Assembly (NCBI RefSeq): GCF_016920785.2
Contig: NW_024609839.1
Coordinates: forward strand, 21,825,085-21,889,084
Reading direction: 5' to 3'
DNA: 64,000 nucleotides
From: Ixodes scapularis
Taxonomy: Eukaryota > Arthropoda > Arachnida > Ixodida > Ixodidae
The number at the start of each line of letters is the position of its first letter. The first letter of the stretch is position 1. Both the position numbers and the translations under genes were made by a program. Of the stretch, positions 12,314 through 21,822 are shown piece by piece. The notes below the pieces were generated by a model. That model saw only the letters and a list, made by a program, of their open reading frames with translations, ran no database searches and was not told where the DNA came from.

Positions 12314-13346
12314 TTAGCGCGCAACTCTTAGATGTCCGTTTCCGGCAAGGAGGTTGTATTAAGACTTCTGGAGTGGCGGCCTCCCGCACTCTCCCATGCG
12401 ACCGGGCGAAGCCAGTTTTGCCGGTCGGCGGCCATTACCAAAGGTGAAACGAAACGGCGCTCGAAGTGGCAGTAGCAGTGCACCGTTGCTTTGGGGATGC
12501 GTATTAAAAGGAAAACAAAACTGATTTTTTTATTTGTTTTAGAGGACGCAAAAGCCGCTTAAGACTCGTTTTCAACCTTTAGTAAAATCCGCTTTCTACC
12601 TTTAGTAAGATGGCGGCGGTCGCCGTTTTTGGCGTCAGCTCCGCAGTGCTACCGCCACTCCAGAAGTCTTAAAATATAACCTCCTTGGTTTCCGGCTTGA
12701 GCGGCGTCGCCTTCGCCGTCGCCGTCGTTGTATCCCCGCGTTGCATTATGGAAAGCATCCTATATTGACGTCACGAGTGACGTCACGAGGGTCTCGGGCG
12801 TTGCATTATCGGAAACATCCCAGGATGAAACAGGCGGGTCTCACGGGTGACCAGCGCAGTGCATTATGGGACGTTTCCCATAATGACGTCACGAGCGACG
12901 TCACGAGTGACGTCAAAAGGGTGCCTTGCGTTGCATTATGGAAAACATTCCATAATGCAACGCGTGGGGGTTACTCCTTACCCTGGCGTTGCATCATAGG
13001 GCGCTTCCCATAATGACGTCATACGTGACGTCACGGCCACTCGTGAAGGTCACGACTTTCACAGCGAAGGTCACATGAAGGTCAGAACCTTCACATGACC
13101 TTCACGAGGCCTTCACGAGTCACGTCACGGGGGGAGGCAGGGAGGGGTATGAGAGGAGAATGGAGGAGGGGAGAGGGATGAGGAGGGGAGGAGAAGGGGA
13201 GGAGGAGGAGGGGAGGGGGACGAGGACGCCAGAAGGAGGGAGGAGGAGGGGCATACCCTCCTCTCTGTACCTTCCCCTCCTCCTCCTCAAGATCTGCACT
13301 CTAATTCGGCATTACAGAGAGTTGTAAACGTCTTTCGTTTTTTTCA
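12314..13346 (+). mobile_element. hairpin-ended palindrome-core element, copy 1 (interrupted by a hAT MITE)
   Basis: The 5' end is TTAGCGCGCAACTCTTA, followed by CCGTTTCCGG, where a hAT MITE interrupts it. The module resumes at 12688 as GTTTCCGGCTTGAGCGGCG. The core holds repeated GTTGCATTATGGAAA palindromes and TGACGTCACGAG arrays, then purine-rich GGAGGGG repeats. The 3' end is CTCCTCCTCAAGATCTGCACTCTAATTCGGCATTACAGAGAG, ending in CGTTTTTTT near 13346. It is the most diverged of six copies. No protein is credible; the ORF at 12741-13013 is a repeat artefact. Confidence 0.75.
12346..12687. mobile_element. non-autonomous hAT element (342 bp) with perfect 8-bp TSD
   Basis: The direct repeat GTTTCCGG flanks it exactly (12338-12345 and 12688-12695). 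The ends are inverted repeats beginning CAAGGAGGTTRTATT and continuing through AAGACTTCTGGAGTGGCGG, about 35 bp with few differences. An 8-bp duplication and a CA-starting TIR are diagnostic of the hAT superfamily. The interior (chiefly 12390-12640) has no transposase. The insertion lies in the conserved GTTTCCGGCTTGAG module of the host element, so it is younger than that element. Confidence 0.9.
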
Positions 13347-13416
13347 GTAGTGCTATATTATTCAGGTCGTCGGTTTAGGAAAATATTTATAGGATATACA
13401 TATCTGCACACGTTTT

Positions 13417-14224
13417 TTAGAGCGCAGCTCTTAGGGGCCCGTTCCCGGCTTGAGCGGCGTCGGCGCCGCCGTCGCCGTCGCCGTCGGCGTAACCAAGGTC
13501 ATCCCAAGGTCACGTGGCCCCCAAGGTCATCCCAAGGTCACGTGACCCCCAAGATCACCCCAAGGTCACGTGACACCCAAATTCACGTGACCCCCTGAAG
13601 TCACGTGACCCCCCCCCGGTCACGTGACACCCCCAGGTCACGTGACCCCCGCCGAGGTCACGTGACCCCGATGACATCGATGACGTCACCGGCATCCGCA
13701 TCGTCATCGTCATCATCACTGATGACGTCATCAGTGATGATGACGATGACGATGCGGATGCCGGTGACGTCACTGATGACGTCATCAGTGATGATGACGA
13801 TGACGATGCGGATGCCGGTGAGGTCATCAGTGACGTCACTGATGACGTCATCAGTGATGATGACGATGACGATGCGGATGCCGGTGACGTCATCGATGAC
13901 GTCATCGGGGAGGTCACGTGACCTCGGCGGGGGTCACGTGACCCTGGGGGTGTCACGTGACTTCGGGGGGGCATCCGCATCGTCATCGTCATCACAGATG
14001 ACGCCATCAGTGACGTCACTGATGACGTCACCGACATCCGCATCGTCATCGTCATCATCGCTGATGACATCAGTGACGTCACTGATAACATCATCGGCAT
14101 GGTCACGTGACTCCCCAAGGTCACGTGACCCCCCCAGGTCACTTCACCCCCAGTACCCTTCCCTCCTCCTCCTCAAGAGCTGCGCTCTAATTCGGTGTTA
14201 CAGGGAGTTGTAAACGGCTTTCAC
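13417..14224 (+). mobile_element. hairpin-ended palindrome-core element, copy 2
   Basis: The 5' end TTAGAGCGCAGCTCTTA (13417-13433) leads into CCCGGCTTGAGCGGCGTCGG and (CGTCGC)n. The core has two parts. One is GGTCACGTGACCCC repeats (13500-13660 and 13905-14140). The other is TGATGACGTCA / CATCGTCATCGTCATC units (13665-13900 and 13970-14095). The 3' end AAGAGCTGCGCTCTAA (14175-14190) is followed by TTCGGTGTTACAGGGAGTTGTAAACGGCTTTCAC. Copy 3 starts immediately after. Both terminal motifs are also small hairpins (AGAGC-GCA-GCTCT). Confidence 0.85.
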
Positions 14225-14227
14225 TTT

Positions 14228-14284
14228 TTAGAGCGCAGCTCTTAGGGGCCCGTTTCCGGCTTGAGCGGCGTCGCCGTCGGCGTC

Positions 14285-14316
<32 letters not shown>

Positions 14317-15447
14317 CGTAACCGCGCGGTGCATCATGGGAAATGTCCCATAATGCACCGCGCGAGCCCCCCACCAAGGTCACGTGACCTCGTGGGGGGT
14401 CACGTGACCCCCCGAAGTCACGTGACCCCCCGAAGTCACGTGACTCCCCTGAGGTCACGTGGCCCCCTCCTCGAGGTCACGTGACCCCCGCCGATGTCGC
14501 GTGACCCCCCGATGACGTCATCGTCACTGATGACGTCACCGGCATCCACATCGTCATCGTCATCATCACTGATGACGTCACCGGCATCCACATCGTCATC
14601 GTCATCGTCACTGATGACGTCACCGGCATCCACATCGTCATCGTCATCATCACTGATGACGTCACCGGCATCCACATCGTCATCGTCATCATCACTGATG
14701 ACGTCACCGGCATCCACATCGTCATCGTCATCACTGATGACGTCACCGGCATCCGCATCGTCATCGTCATCATCACTGATGACGTCACCGGCATCCACAT
14801 CGTCATCGTCATCATCACTGATGACGTCACCGGCATCCACATCGTCATCGTCATCATCACTGATGACGTCACCGGCATCCGCATCGTCATCGTCATCATC
14901 ACTGATGACGTCACCGGCATCCACATCGTCATCGTCATCATCACTGATGACGTCACCGGCATCCACATCGTCATCGTCATCATCACTGATGACGTCACCG
15001 GCATCCACATCGTCATCGTCATCATCACTGATGACGTCACCGACATCCGCATTGTCATCGTCATCATCACTGATGACGTCATCAGTGACGTCACTGATGT
15101 CGTCACCGGCATCCGCATCGTCATCATCATCATCACTGATGACGTCATCAGCGACGTCACTGATGACGTCACCGACATTCGCATCGTCATCGTCATCATC
15201 ACTGGTGAAGTCATCAGTGACGTCACTAATGACGTCATCGGTACCCGCATCGTCATCGTCACTGATGACGTCATCAGTGACGTCAGTGATGACATCATCG
15301 GCATTGGGGGTCACGTGACCCCCAAGGTAACGTGACCCCCCCCTGGTTAGTTTAACCCCCCCCCCCCAGTGCCCTTCCCTCCTCCTCCTCAAGAGCTGCG
15401 CTCTAATTCGGCGTTACAGGGAGTTGTAAGCGGCTTTCATTTTTTTT
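14228..15447 (+). mobile_element. hairpin-ended palindrome-core element, copy 3
   Basis: It starts with TTAGAGCGCAGCTCTTA at 14228, directly after the tail of copy 2. The CGTTTCCGGCTTGAGCGGCG module and (CGCCGT)n follow. Next come a GCATCATGGGAAATGTCCCATAATGC palindrome region (14329-14366), GGTCACGTGACC repeats, and a 42-bp minisatellite. The 3' end AAGAGCTGCGCTCTAA (15391-15406) is followed by the GGCGTTACAGGGAGTTG..CGGCTTTCATTTTTTT tail. Long ORFs in several frames (14436-15392, 14477-15304, 14494-15318) are repeat artefacts. Confidence 0.88.
14507..15300. repeat. 42-bp minisatellite built on TGATGACGTCA
   Basis: About 13 regular 42-bp units are followed, at the right, by four or so longer or rearranged units. 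Each unit is CTGATGACGTCACCGGCATC, then CACATCGTC and (ATCGTC)n. One unit near 14700-14745 is 39 bp. Indels are multiples of three because of the GTCATC trinucleotide substructure, which keeps every frame open. The words TGACGTCA (full cAMP-response element palindrome) and GATGACGTCATC recur in each unit. Confidence 0.95.
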
Positions 15448-18400
15448 CTTTTTAATCTCAAAACCGACAGGGGGTTTGGGGTAGAATGAATAATGTTTAT
15501 GAAAAACTCATATATGTTGAGGGCGAACTTTTGAAATGACGTAAAGCGCAAACGGCCGGTCTGGTATTTTTTGTTCTCAAGTTGTTGACCACTAAAGCCA
15601 CCGAGGCAAAAATCTCCCACTGGTCGGGAATCTTACGTTTGACCACTCAATATCTTGCCACTTCTCAAACCATCGGATGCCCGCAAACCCGGGGAAGCCT
15701 TTAAAGCGACTGAAAAATCGGCTTGATAGCGTATCGAGCCATGATTTACCACACAGGTGCCCGAAGGTGGTGGAAGCACCGCTTCAAGATTTTAAAGAAA
15801 ACGAACTTACCTGACTAAGGGCAAAAACCATAACTTGTTTACATACCTGCGGTACGCCCGTTTGCTTACTGCGCACACTGGCGCAACAACCGATACATAA
15901 CGGCAGCGGCACCGACAGCTTAGTGAGCTTCCCCTACGGCGGTTTAGGATACCTCAGCAGCGGCCCGGTCGCGCCAAATTCAGACAGCAATTAGCTGGAA
16001 TTACTCGACAAATGACCTTTTTTATTGTTCGTGTGCGTCCATTTATTGTGTCTTATTGGGAAGAAAAAATAAATCATATATTTACTGCTAGAGCAGTAAG
16101 AAAGCCCGAACCGTTAATAATCAGAAAATGTTGTCTGCTTTTGTACCAAACGCCGACAACTTTTTCCGACCATAAATGGCGTGAGCTTTTTTGATACTCT
16201 AATTGTCAGTGTATGATTATTTTTGGCGCGACCGCACGGCTGTTGAGCTGCTCTTTGCCTCAGGGACCGCGCTGCCTCCATCTGCCGGTTGTTGCGCCAG
16301 TCAGGCGGTGCGCAATAGACTACTTCCATAAATCCCTGCATGCAGCACGGCGCGCACTGCCCTCTGGGAACTAGTTGGCCAGGGAGGAGAGTGCCATGGT
16401 TTCGTTTCGATCGACACGTCGACAAGAAATTATACACAAAGCGTGGACTATAAACGGCCGTTATTTCATGTTTTCTGGTCCCGAGAGCGTCATTTGTGGT
16501 CTCTAAACTAACCTAAATGGGGAGACATCGAAGCTTTAGCACAAGCCCGAGACGTATAGCTTGTCTTAACGCATGCTTGTTGTATTTTTGTTCTTGAGCC
16601 TTTCTGTTAGCGTTTCGAGGTATGTGGACGAGCCAGTGCTGGGAATCTTGACGCTGCCAAGCTCGGGGATCTTGCTTGTGTACGAATCAACAAGCTGTAG
16701 ACTCCAATAAGTATGCATACAACGAGCTCACGCCTTAACATTAGTGTTGTTGATCAGGAAATTTGTTTGTTTCGTGCGTCCATAGATGAAATATAACTTC
16801 CTGCAATTACTGTTTTTCTTAATACGCCTGAGTACGCGAGGGAAAACTCGGAGGCGCCATGGAAAAGTTCCATTTGGACACACTTCTCATCGCTTACCTG
16901 TACTGCCCGGCAGCACTGCACGAATTCGTGAAGTCCCCACCCGCTTGCATTTCACTAATATTCAACATCGCGTATACGCACAAAGTTATCCTGCCAATCA
17001 TATAGGCACATCCACACGTACAAACCGTTTAAAGAAAGCAAAAGTCGAGCACTTGTGTGAAGAACCTCGCACTGTTCGGTGGAAGTGCGCCGGACGGGCA
17101 TGAACCCCGGTGCGCCAAACGAACGAAATTATTCAAAGCGCATTTGACGGTTGCTAATGGCTATAATGTGTGTTATGTGTTTGTTTTCTTCCTCACTGAG
17201 TGTGCCGAGATAATTTCAGACACACCGTTCAGGCACAGATCTTGGGAGTCAGTAAAACGTCGTCCAAAAAGGCTTAGCGAGGACTTTGGGACGCTTGTTA
17301 GGGCCTCCTTCGTAGCCAGCCGATCTCAGCGTTTGCGAAAGCTTAATTTTATATCAGGATAACATTTGAGTGCGAGATATGTGATGACACGAGGAAGACA
17401 TCATAGTAACTTTTGTGCAGTAGTGAGGTCAAATTTATGGCGTTTCCTTAAAAGCTAATGCGCCAACGCTGGCTGAACTTTGATACTCCTGTGAGGATGC
17501 GGCTTGCTTTTCGCCCAATGAAGTAACAAGAAGCGGACGTTTGGCAAACAAAATGCGTGTAGGGCTCAAGGTGACCAAATTTCAGTTGTAATTCACTTAT
17601 ACTAGACGGGATTACTGACACGAGCTCAAAGATGCACTGGTGGGATGAGGTGACTAAGCCACGTCTTACTACGTTTGCATACGCACGCACAATATTCGGG
17701 GTTTCGGGAACCAAAAAAGTGCCCCGGTCTTCTTTTTTGTATCGCTCGAGATCAAGCGTATTGTACATTCGTGAAAAGTCAGATAGTCGAAAACGCAAGC
17801 AGCGCATTTGGTCACGGCGTGATAGCATGGGATGAATCTGCTCAGTCGAAACCGAAACTGAGTGGCCAACTAGTTCCCAGAGTGCACTGCGTGGTATTTC
17901 GCCGCGATGGGGCGCGTCGGTTTTGGAAGAAGTTTATTCGCACACAGCCGCCGCAGGTAGGAAGAAAAAAAGTAGGATATACTTCTTATTTCGTTTTAAC
18001 TTCGGTAGGCTCAATCTTTGAAATTTTGATGCGATGCTTTCATTACCTTAAGGCAGCTATGCGGTAAATCATAGCGGGATACGTTACCAAGTCGATTTAG
18101 ATGGTCACCTTAAAGGCTTTCCTCGATTCAGAGGCACGCGATACTGCACTTCGGCTCTTCTGAGACACTCTCGAAGATTTCATAATAAGCGCATGTCCAA
18201 AATATATACACGATTAGATATACAAAATGAAATATGTTACAAAGATTTGAATAAACAAATGTTTCGAAAGCTTGCAAATTCAAAATCGATTGTCTAAAGA
18301 AACAGTTTATTTTATGTTTTTTCTTATGAGCAGCATGGTGTTATAGTGATTCATCAGAAAACACAAAAGAAATGTAGAGTATTTTCTTCGTTATTAAATC

Positions 18401-19006
18401 TTCAATCTTATCAAACGTGTATCGTGAATGCGTGTTCGCATGGGTGCTATTCTTGCCATTATTGTTGAGTGATTATGACTCTACCTAATATCATTGCTTT
18501 CGTTCAATTTTAAGAAGACATTACGTAAATAATACGTATTGTAATATATGTTTTATAAGGGATTGCTTGCTACTATAGGGCCCCGAGTCACAACGCGTAA
18601 CAAACACAAAACGTCTTACACATGAAATGCTGGACAAATGAAGAGGCACAATTAAGCATAATCCAGCAGTCATATATAACTGTCGGTACAATATAAACAC
18701 AAGACAGCACATTTAGTTTTAGGCATCACACACTTCATGCAAGGTTGGAAAATTGAAGTCACTAAGAAAGAGTTTTCACTCAATATAGTGCAGTTCAGCA
18801 GTGCAATGTAGTAAATTTTATTTACCTCTAATTACTGCATGTATCTTTACCATATAAAAATATAAAATCTAGTTACCAAGCTTGATGTTAAAACTTCTGT
18901 TCAATTCGTTACCAGAGAAGCTGGTAAATTTCAATTACCCAATGTATAAAACAGATATCAGATGGGATTACCATATCTCGCAAATATTCATTGAACGTAA
19001 AACACT
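15448..19006. other. no supported gene; inverted repeat pair at 16352-16381 and 17863-17890
   Basis: Low gene evidence across 3.5 kb. One feature stands out: GCACTGCCCTCTGGGAACTAGTTGGCCA at 16352-16381 is found in reverse complement at 17863-17890, about 1.5 kb away, with further weak similarity outside. A related TTCCCAGAGTGCAC word occurs at 63277. ORFs at 16786-17103, 17057-17362 and 17448-17828 have no recognisable domain. Confidence 0.4.
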
Positions 19007-19174
19007 CAGGGGCGGATTCAGAGGCGGGGTCCGGGTGTCCTGACCCCCCCTTGATTTCTGCATGTGTGAACATTTAGGGCGTGGAAGTGGGAAAGGGGGG
19101 GGGGTCTTAAACATATGGTACGCTGACCAACACCTGACCCCCCCCCCCTCAATAAATACCTGCGTCCACCCCTG
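19007..19174. mobile_element. 168-bp hAT-type MITE
   Basis: The ends are CAGGGGCGGATTCAGAGG and its imperfect inverse ...GCGTCCACCCCTG. The flanks are AAAACACT (18999-19006) and AAAATACT (19175-19182), an 8-bp duplication with one mismatch. The interior contains long G and C runs and no coding sequence. Confidence 0.75.
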
Positions 19175-19592
19175 AAAATACTTGATTGCAACACTTTGTA
19201 ACCATTCAGTGTTTTTTGTTAATGTCCTTATGGACCCTAACATCGTTACGGTGACAAAGTGAAAAGTGGGTCAACTGTATATTTAGGTACTTCATGTGAA
19301 TTATTTTGAAAGTTTTTCTCGACTGGTCATACACTACATTAAGGGTATTATTTGAACACTCTTAGTGCATAATAAAAGAATATTATGGGCACTAATAACT
19401 AACACAATAAGAGAGCAGTTCCGAAACTACATAAAATAGCGAAACCCCTTTCCCTCCAACTGCATTTAAACATCGTCAGCACGTCTGTCATCTTTACATT
19501 ATCTGATAACCTCATCATTAGACGGGGCGCCGCAGGCATTCATGGTATGGTCTAGTTTTCTTTCCGCGGTGCCACGGCCCTCCTACAAAAAG
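19175..19592. other. spacer between two hAT elements, no gene seen
   Basis: AT-rich single-copy-looking sequence. The last eight bases (19585-19592, ACAAAAAG) are the left duplication of the next element. Confidence 0.4.
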
Positions 19593-21168
19593 CAGACTTG
19601 GACGTAGTTCAACTACTCAACTCAAACTACTGTAGTTTAACTACTTTTCCGAGTAACTTGGTAACTTTCAATTACAACTTTATTTGGGTAATTAGTAGTT
19701 TAATTTAACTACATTTTTCAGGTAACTTCTACTCAAACTACTAACTACTTCCGAAATCTACCGCTAATTTTGCTCATCACAACCGTTTGAGCGCAGAAAT
19801 AAATAAGACGCCAGCAGATGAAGTGGCATTCCGGAGCAAGGGGCCCCTCCCATTCCAGAAACTGCATCAAAGGCGTCCTTGGGCCAAGGTGGTGACGAGT
19901 AGCCAAAACATAACACCGGAGCGCACGAACGCAGGCAAACATGCTTAACAAGCCTTGGTCGGGTATTGACCTAATCCGGTAATGCACGCAGGCGCCCGCC
20001 TCCAGCTGTACCGTGAAAGACGGGGAAACTCCCAGGGTTATTGTTGTTTTCATGTTGTCTGCCTTTAGTGACCTCTGCCTCAAGCAGTTTGGGGGTTCCA
20101 CGAAGAGCGCCACTGAAATGACCTCGCAGCTGGGCGCCTGTTCCCATGGTCGCGTTGTCGTCAGCGCGTGCTCCCTTGCGAAGCCCGACTCCCCCGCGCA
20201 CAAACGCAGACACGGATAAATCCGTTCATGGGAGCACGTTCCGGCTTCCAGCTGCAACTGCACGAGCGACGATGCTTGTTCACGTAGTTCGACTACGCGT
20301 CCTTCCGACTTTCCACGCTAAGGAGACCTCCTCTTTGTTGAAAACGATTTACTTGTCAGGCGTGTCAGGCGCGTCAAGATACCGTAGTCGCCGGCGAGGA
20401 TTGCGAGTCACCCTTGGGAGATCCTTTTGTTGGACCCGACATCAGCGGCGTAATATACTTCGTTTCATCTTCTGTCAAACCGAAGCAATTTTTTTTTTCA
20501 GTAGCGTAGCACTGCACAGTCGTCCGAATGATCTCATCGTCGTGGCGCGAGACTTGAACCCTTGGCGGTCAGATCCACTCGCTCAGCGTACTCTCCGAAC
20601 GTCGTGGGATAAAGAAGGGCCATTCATAACAATCTCAACTTGCCGAAGAAAAAAGAAAAAGCACGAGATTTTCTTATAAAAGACCCTCTAGCCTAGGCAA
20701 ACCTCACATGTTTCGTCCCGGACACCTAAGATCGACACTCGCTTACCCGACCCTGCACAGCCTCTTTCTCAAATTCAACGCTGCCGTTCCATCCAGCGCG
20801 TCGATGGAACGCATTTTACTTGGCTGGGGACGTCTTTAGGAGGAAAAGGGGAAAACTCCCGTATCAAGAACTTTGAAAGTCAATTGCTTCTGCGGGCGAT
20901 TAATCTATTTTACAAAAACGCACGCCATTAAAAGACTGCATTTATTTTAAGCTCGCTGGGTTTTTCACGTATCAAAATTGATGTTCATTTCACTACCACA
21001 AAAATATAAAAAAGTAACTTCAAAGTAACTCGCCACTTTTTACAGTAGTTAGTATTTTGCTCAATTACTATTACAAATGCGTAATTTCTACTCTATTCCA
21101 ATTACTTTTGGCGTCCATACTCATATACTTAACTTTACTACCTTTCTTGAGTAATTTGTACATGTCTG
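19593..21168 (+). mobile_element. 1.58-kb hAT element with perfect 8-bp TSD and transposase remnant
   Basis: ACAAAAAG occurs immediately outside both ends (19585-19592, 21169-21176). The TIRs start CAGACTTGGACGTAGTT on the left and CAGACATGTACAAATTACTC on the inverted right. Both subterminal regions are dense in AACTACT / AGTAACTT repeats (19600-19745 and 21005-21160), as is usual for hAT transposase binding. The interior carries a decayed transposase C-terminus. The ORFs at 19745-20263 and 20146-20679 have no other recognisable domain. Confidence 0.88.
20740..20845 (+). pseudogene. hAT transposase C-terminal dimerisation domain remnant
   Basis: One plus frame (codons from 20758) reads FLKFNAAVPSSASMERIL. 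This matches the hAT C-terminal dimerisation motif (F-x-x-[YF]-N-x-x-[LV]-P-S-S-x-A-x-[VM]-E-R). The frame is lost soon after (near 20830), and no catalytic DDE part is recognisable upstream. This confirms the element's class independently of its TSD. Confidence 0.75.
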
Positions 21169-21261
21169 ACAAAAAGTAATGTTATTATCATTACTATTGC
21201 TCTATTACCATGTTGTCGAAGAATAGTTACCTCGGATGATAAAAACGTGTCTCCTTCCTTA

Positions 21262-21822
21262 TAGTGCGCAGCTCTCAGGCGCCCGTTTCCGGCATGAGTG
21301 GCGTCGGCGTCGCCGTAGGCATCGGCGGAACCACGCGGTGCATTATGGGTCAATTTCCCCGCTAAATCTAGCGGGAAAATTTCCCCACTAAATTTAGCTG
21401 AAATAATTTCGCGCTAAACTTAGCGAAAAATTTCCCCGCTAAATTTAGCGGAAAATTTTCCCCGCTAAATTTTGCGGAAATATTTCCCCGCTAACTTTAG
21501 CGCAAAAATTTCCCCGTCAAATTTATCGGAACATTTTTCCCGCCAAACATGGTGAAAAAAATTGCCCCGTTAAATTTAGCGGAAAAACTTCCCCGCTAAA
21601 TTTAGCGGAAAATACTTCCCCGTTATATCTAACGGGAAAATGTTCCCGCTAAAGTTAGCGGAAAAATTTCCCCGCCAAATTTAGCGGAAAATTTTCCCCT
21701 AAATGGGAGGCGAGTAGGAGAGGAGGAGGGGCATAGCTTTGCTTTCCGTACCTTCCCCTCCCCTCCTTCGCCTTAAGAGCTGCGCTCTAATTCGGGGTTA
21801 CAGGGACGGCTTTCATTTTCTC
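21262..21822 (+). mobile_element. hairpin-ended palindrome-core element, copy 4 (TTTAGCG core)
   Basis: The 5' end is TAGTGCGCAGCTCTCAGGCG, then CCCGTTTCCGGCATGAGTGG and a GCGGTGCATTATGGG word. The core (21350-21700) is about 14 units of a roughly 25-bp repeat, TTTCCCCGCTAAATTTAGCGGAAAA, which is itself palindromic. The 3' end CTTAAGAGCTGCGCTCTAA (to 21790) is followed by TTCGGGGTTACAGGGACGGCTTTCATTTT. Conserved ends with a completely different core from the other copies. Confidence 0.85.

Noticed and set aside
13555..14213. Met/Thr/Ser-rich ORFs of about 200 codons on both strands
   Set aside because: Same minisatellite artefact in element copy 2.
14436..15392. Long Asp/Ser-rich ORFs on both strands (up to 318 codons)
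   Set aside because: Openness in several frames follows from a 42-bp trinucleotide-based repeat; no start context, splice site or domain.
20520..20590. Minus-strand tRNA-like 3' half (GGGTTCAAGTC box)
   Set aside because: The T stem does not pair and no matching 5' half is found; it lies inside a hAT element.
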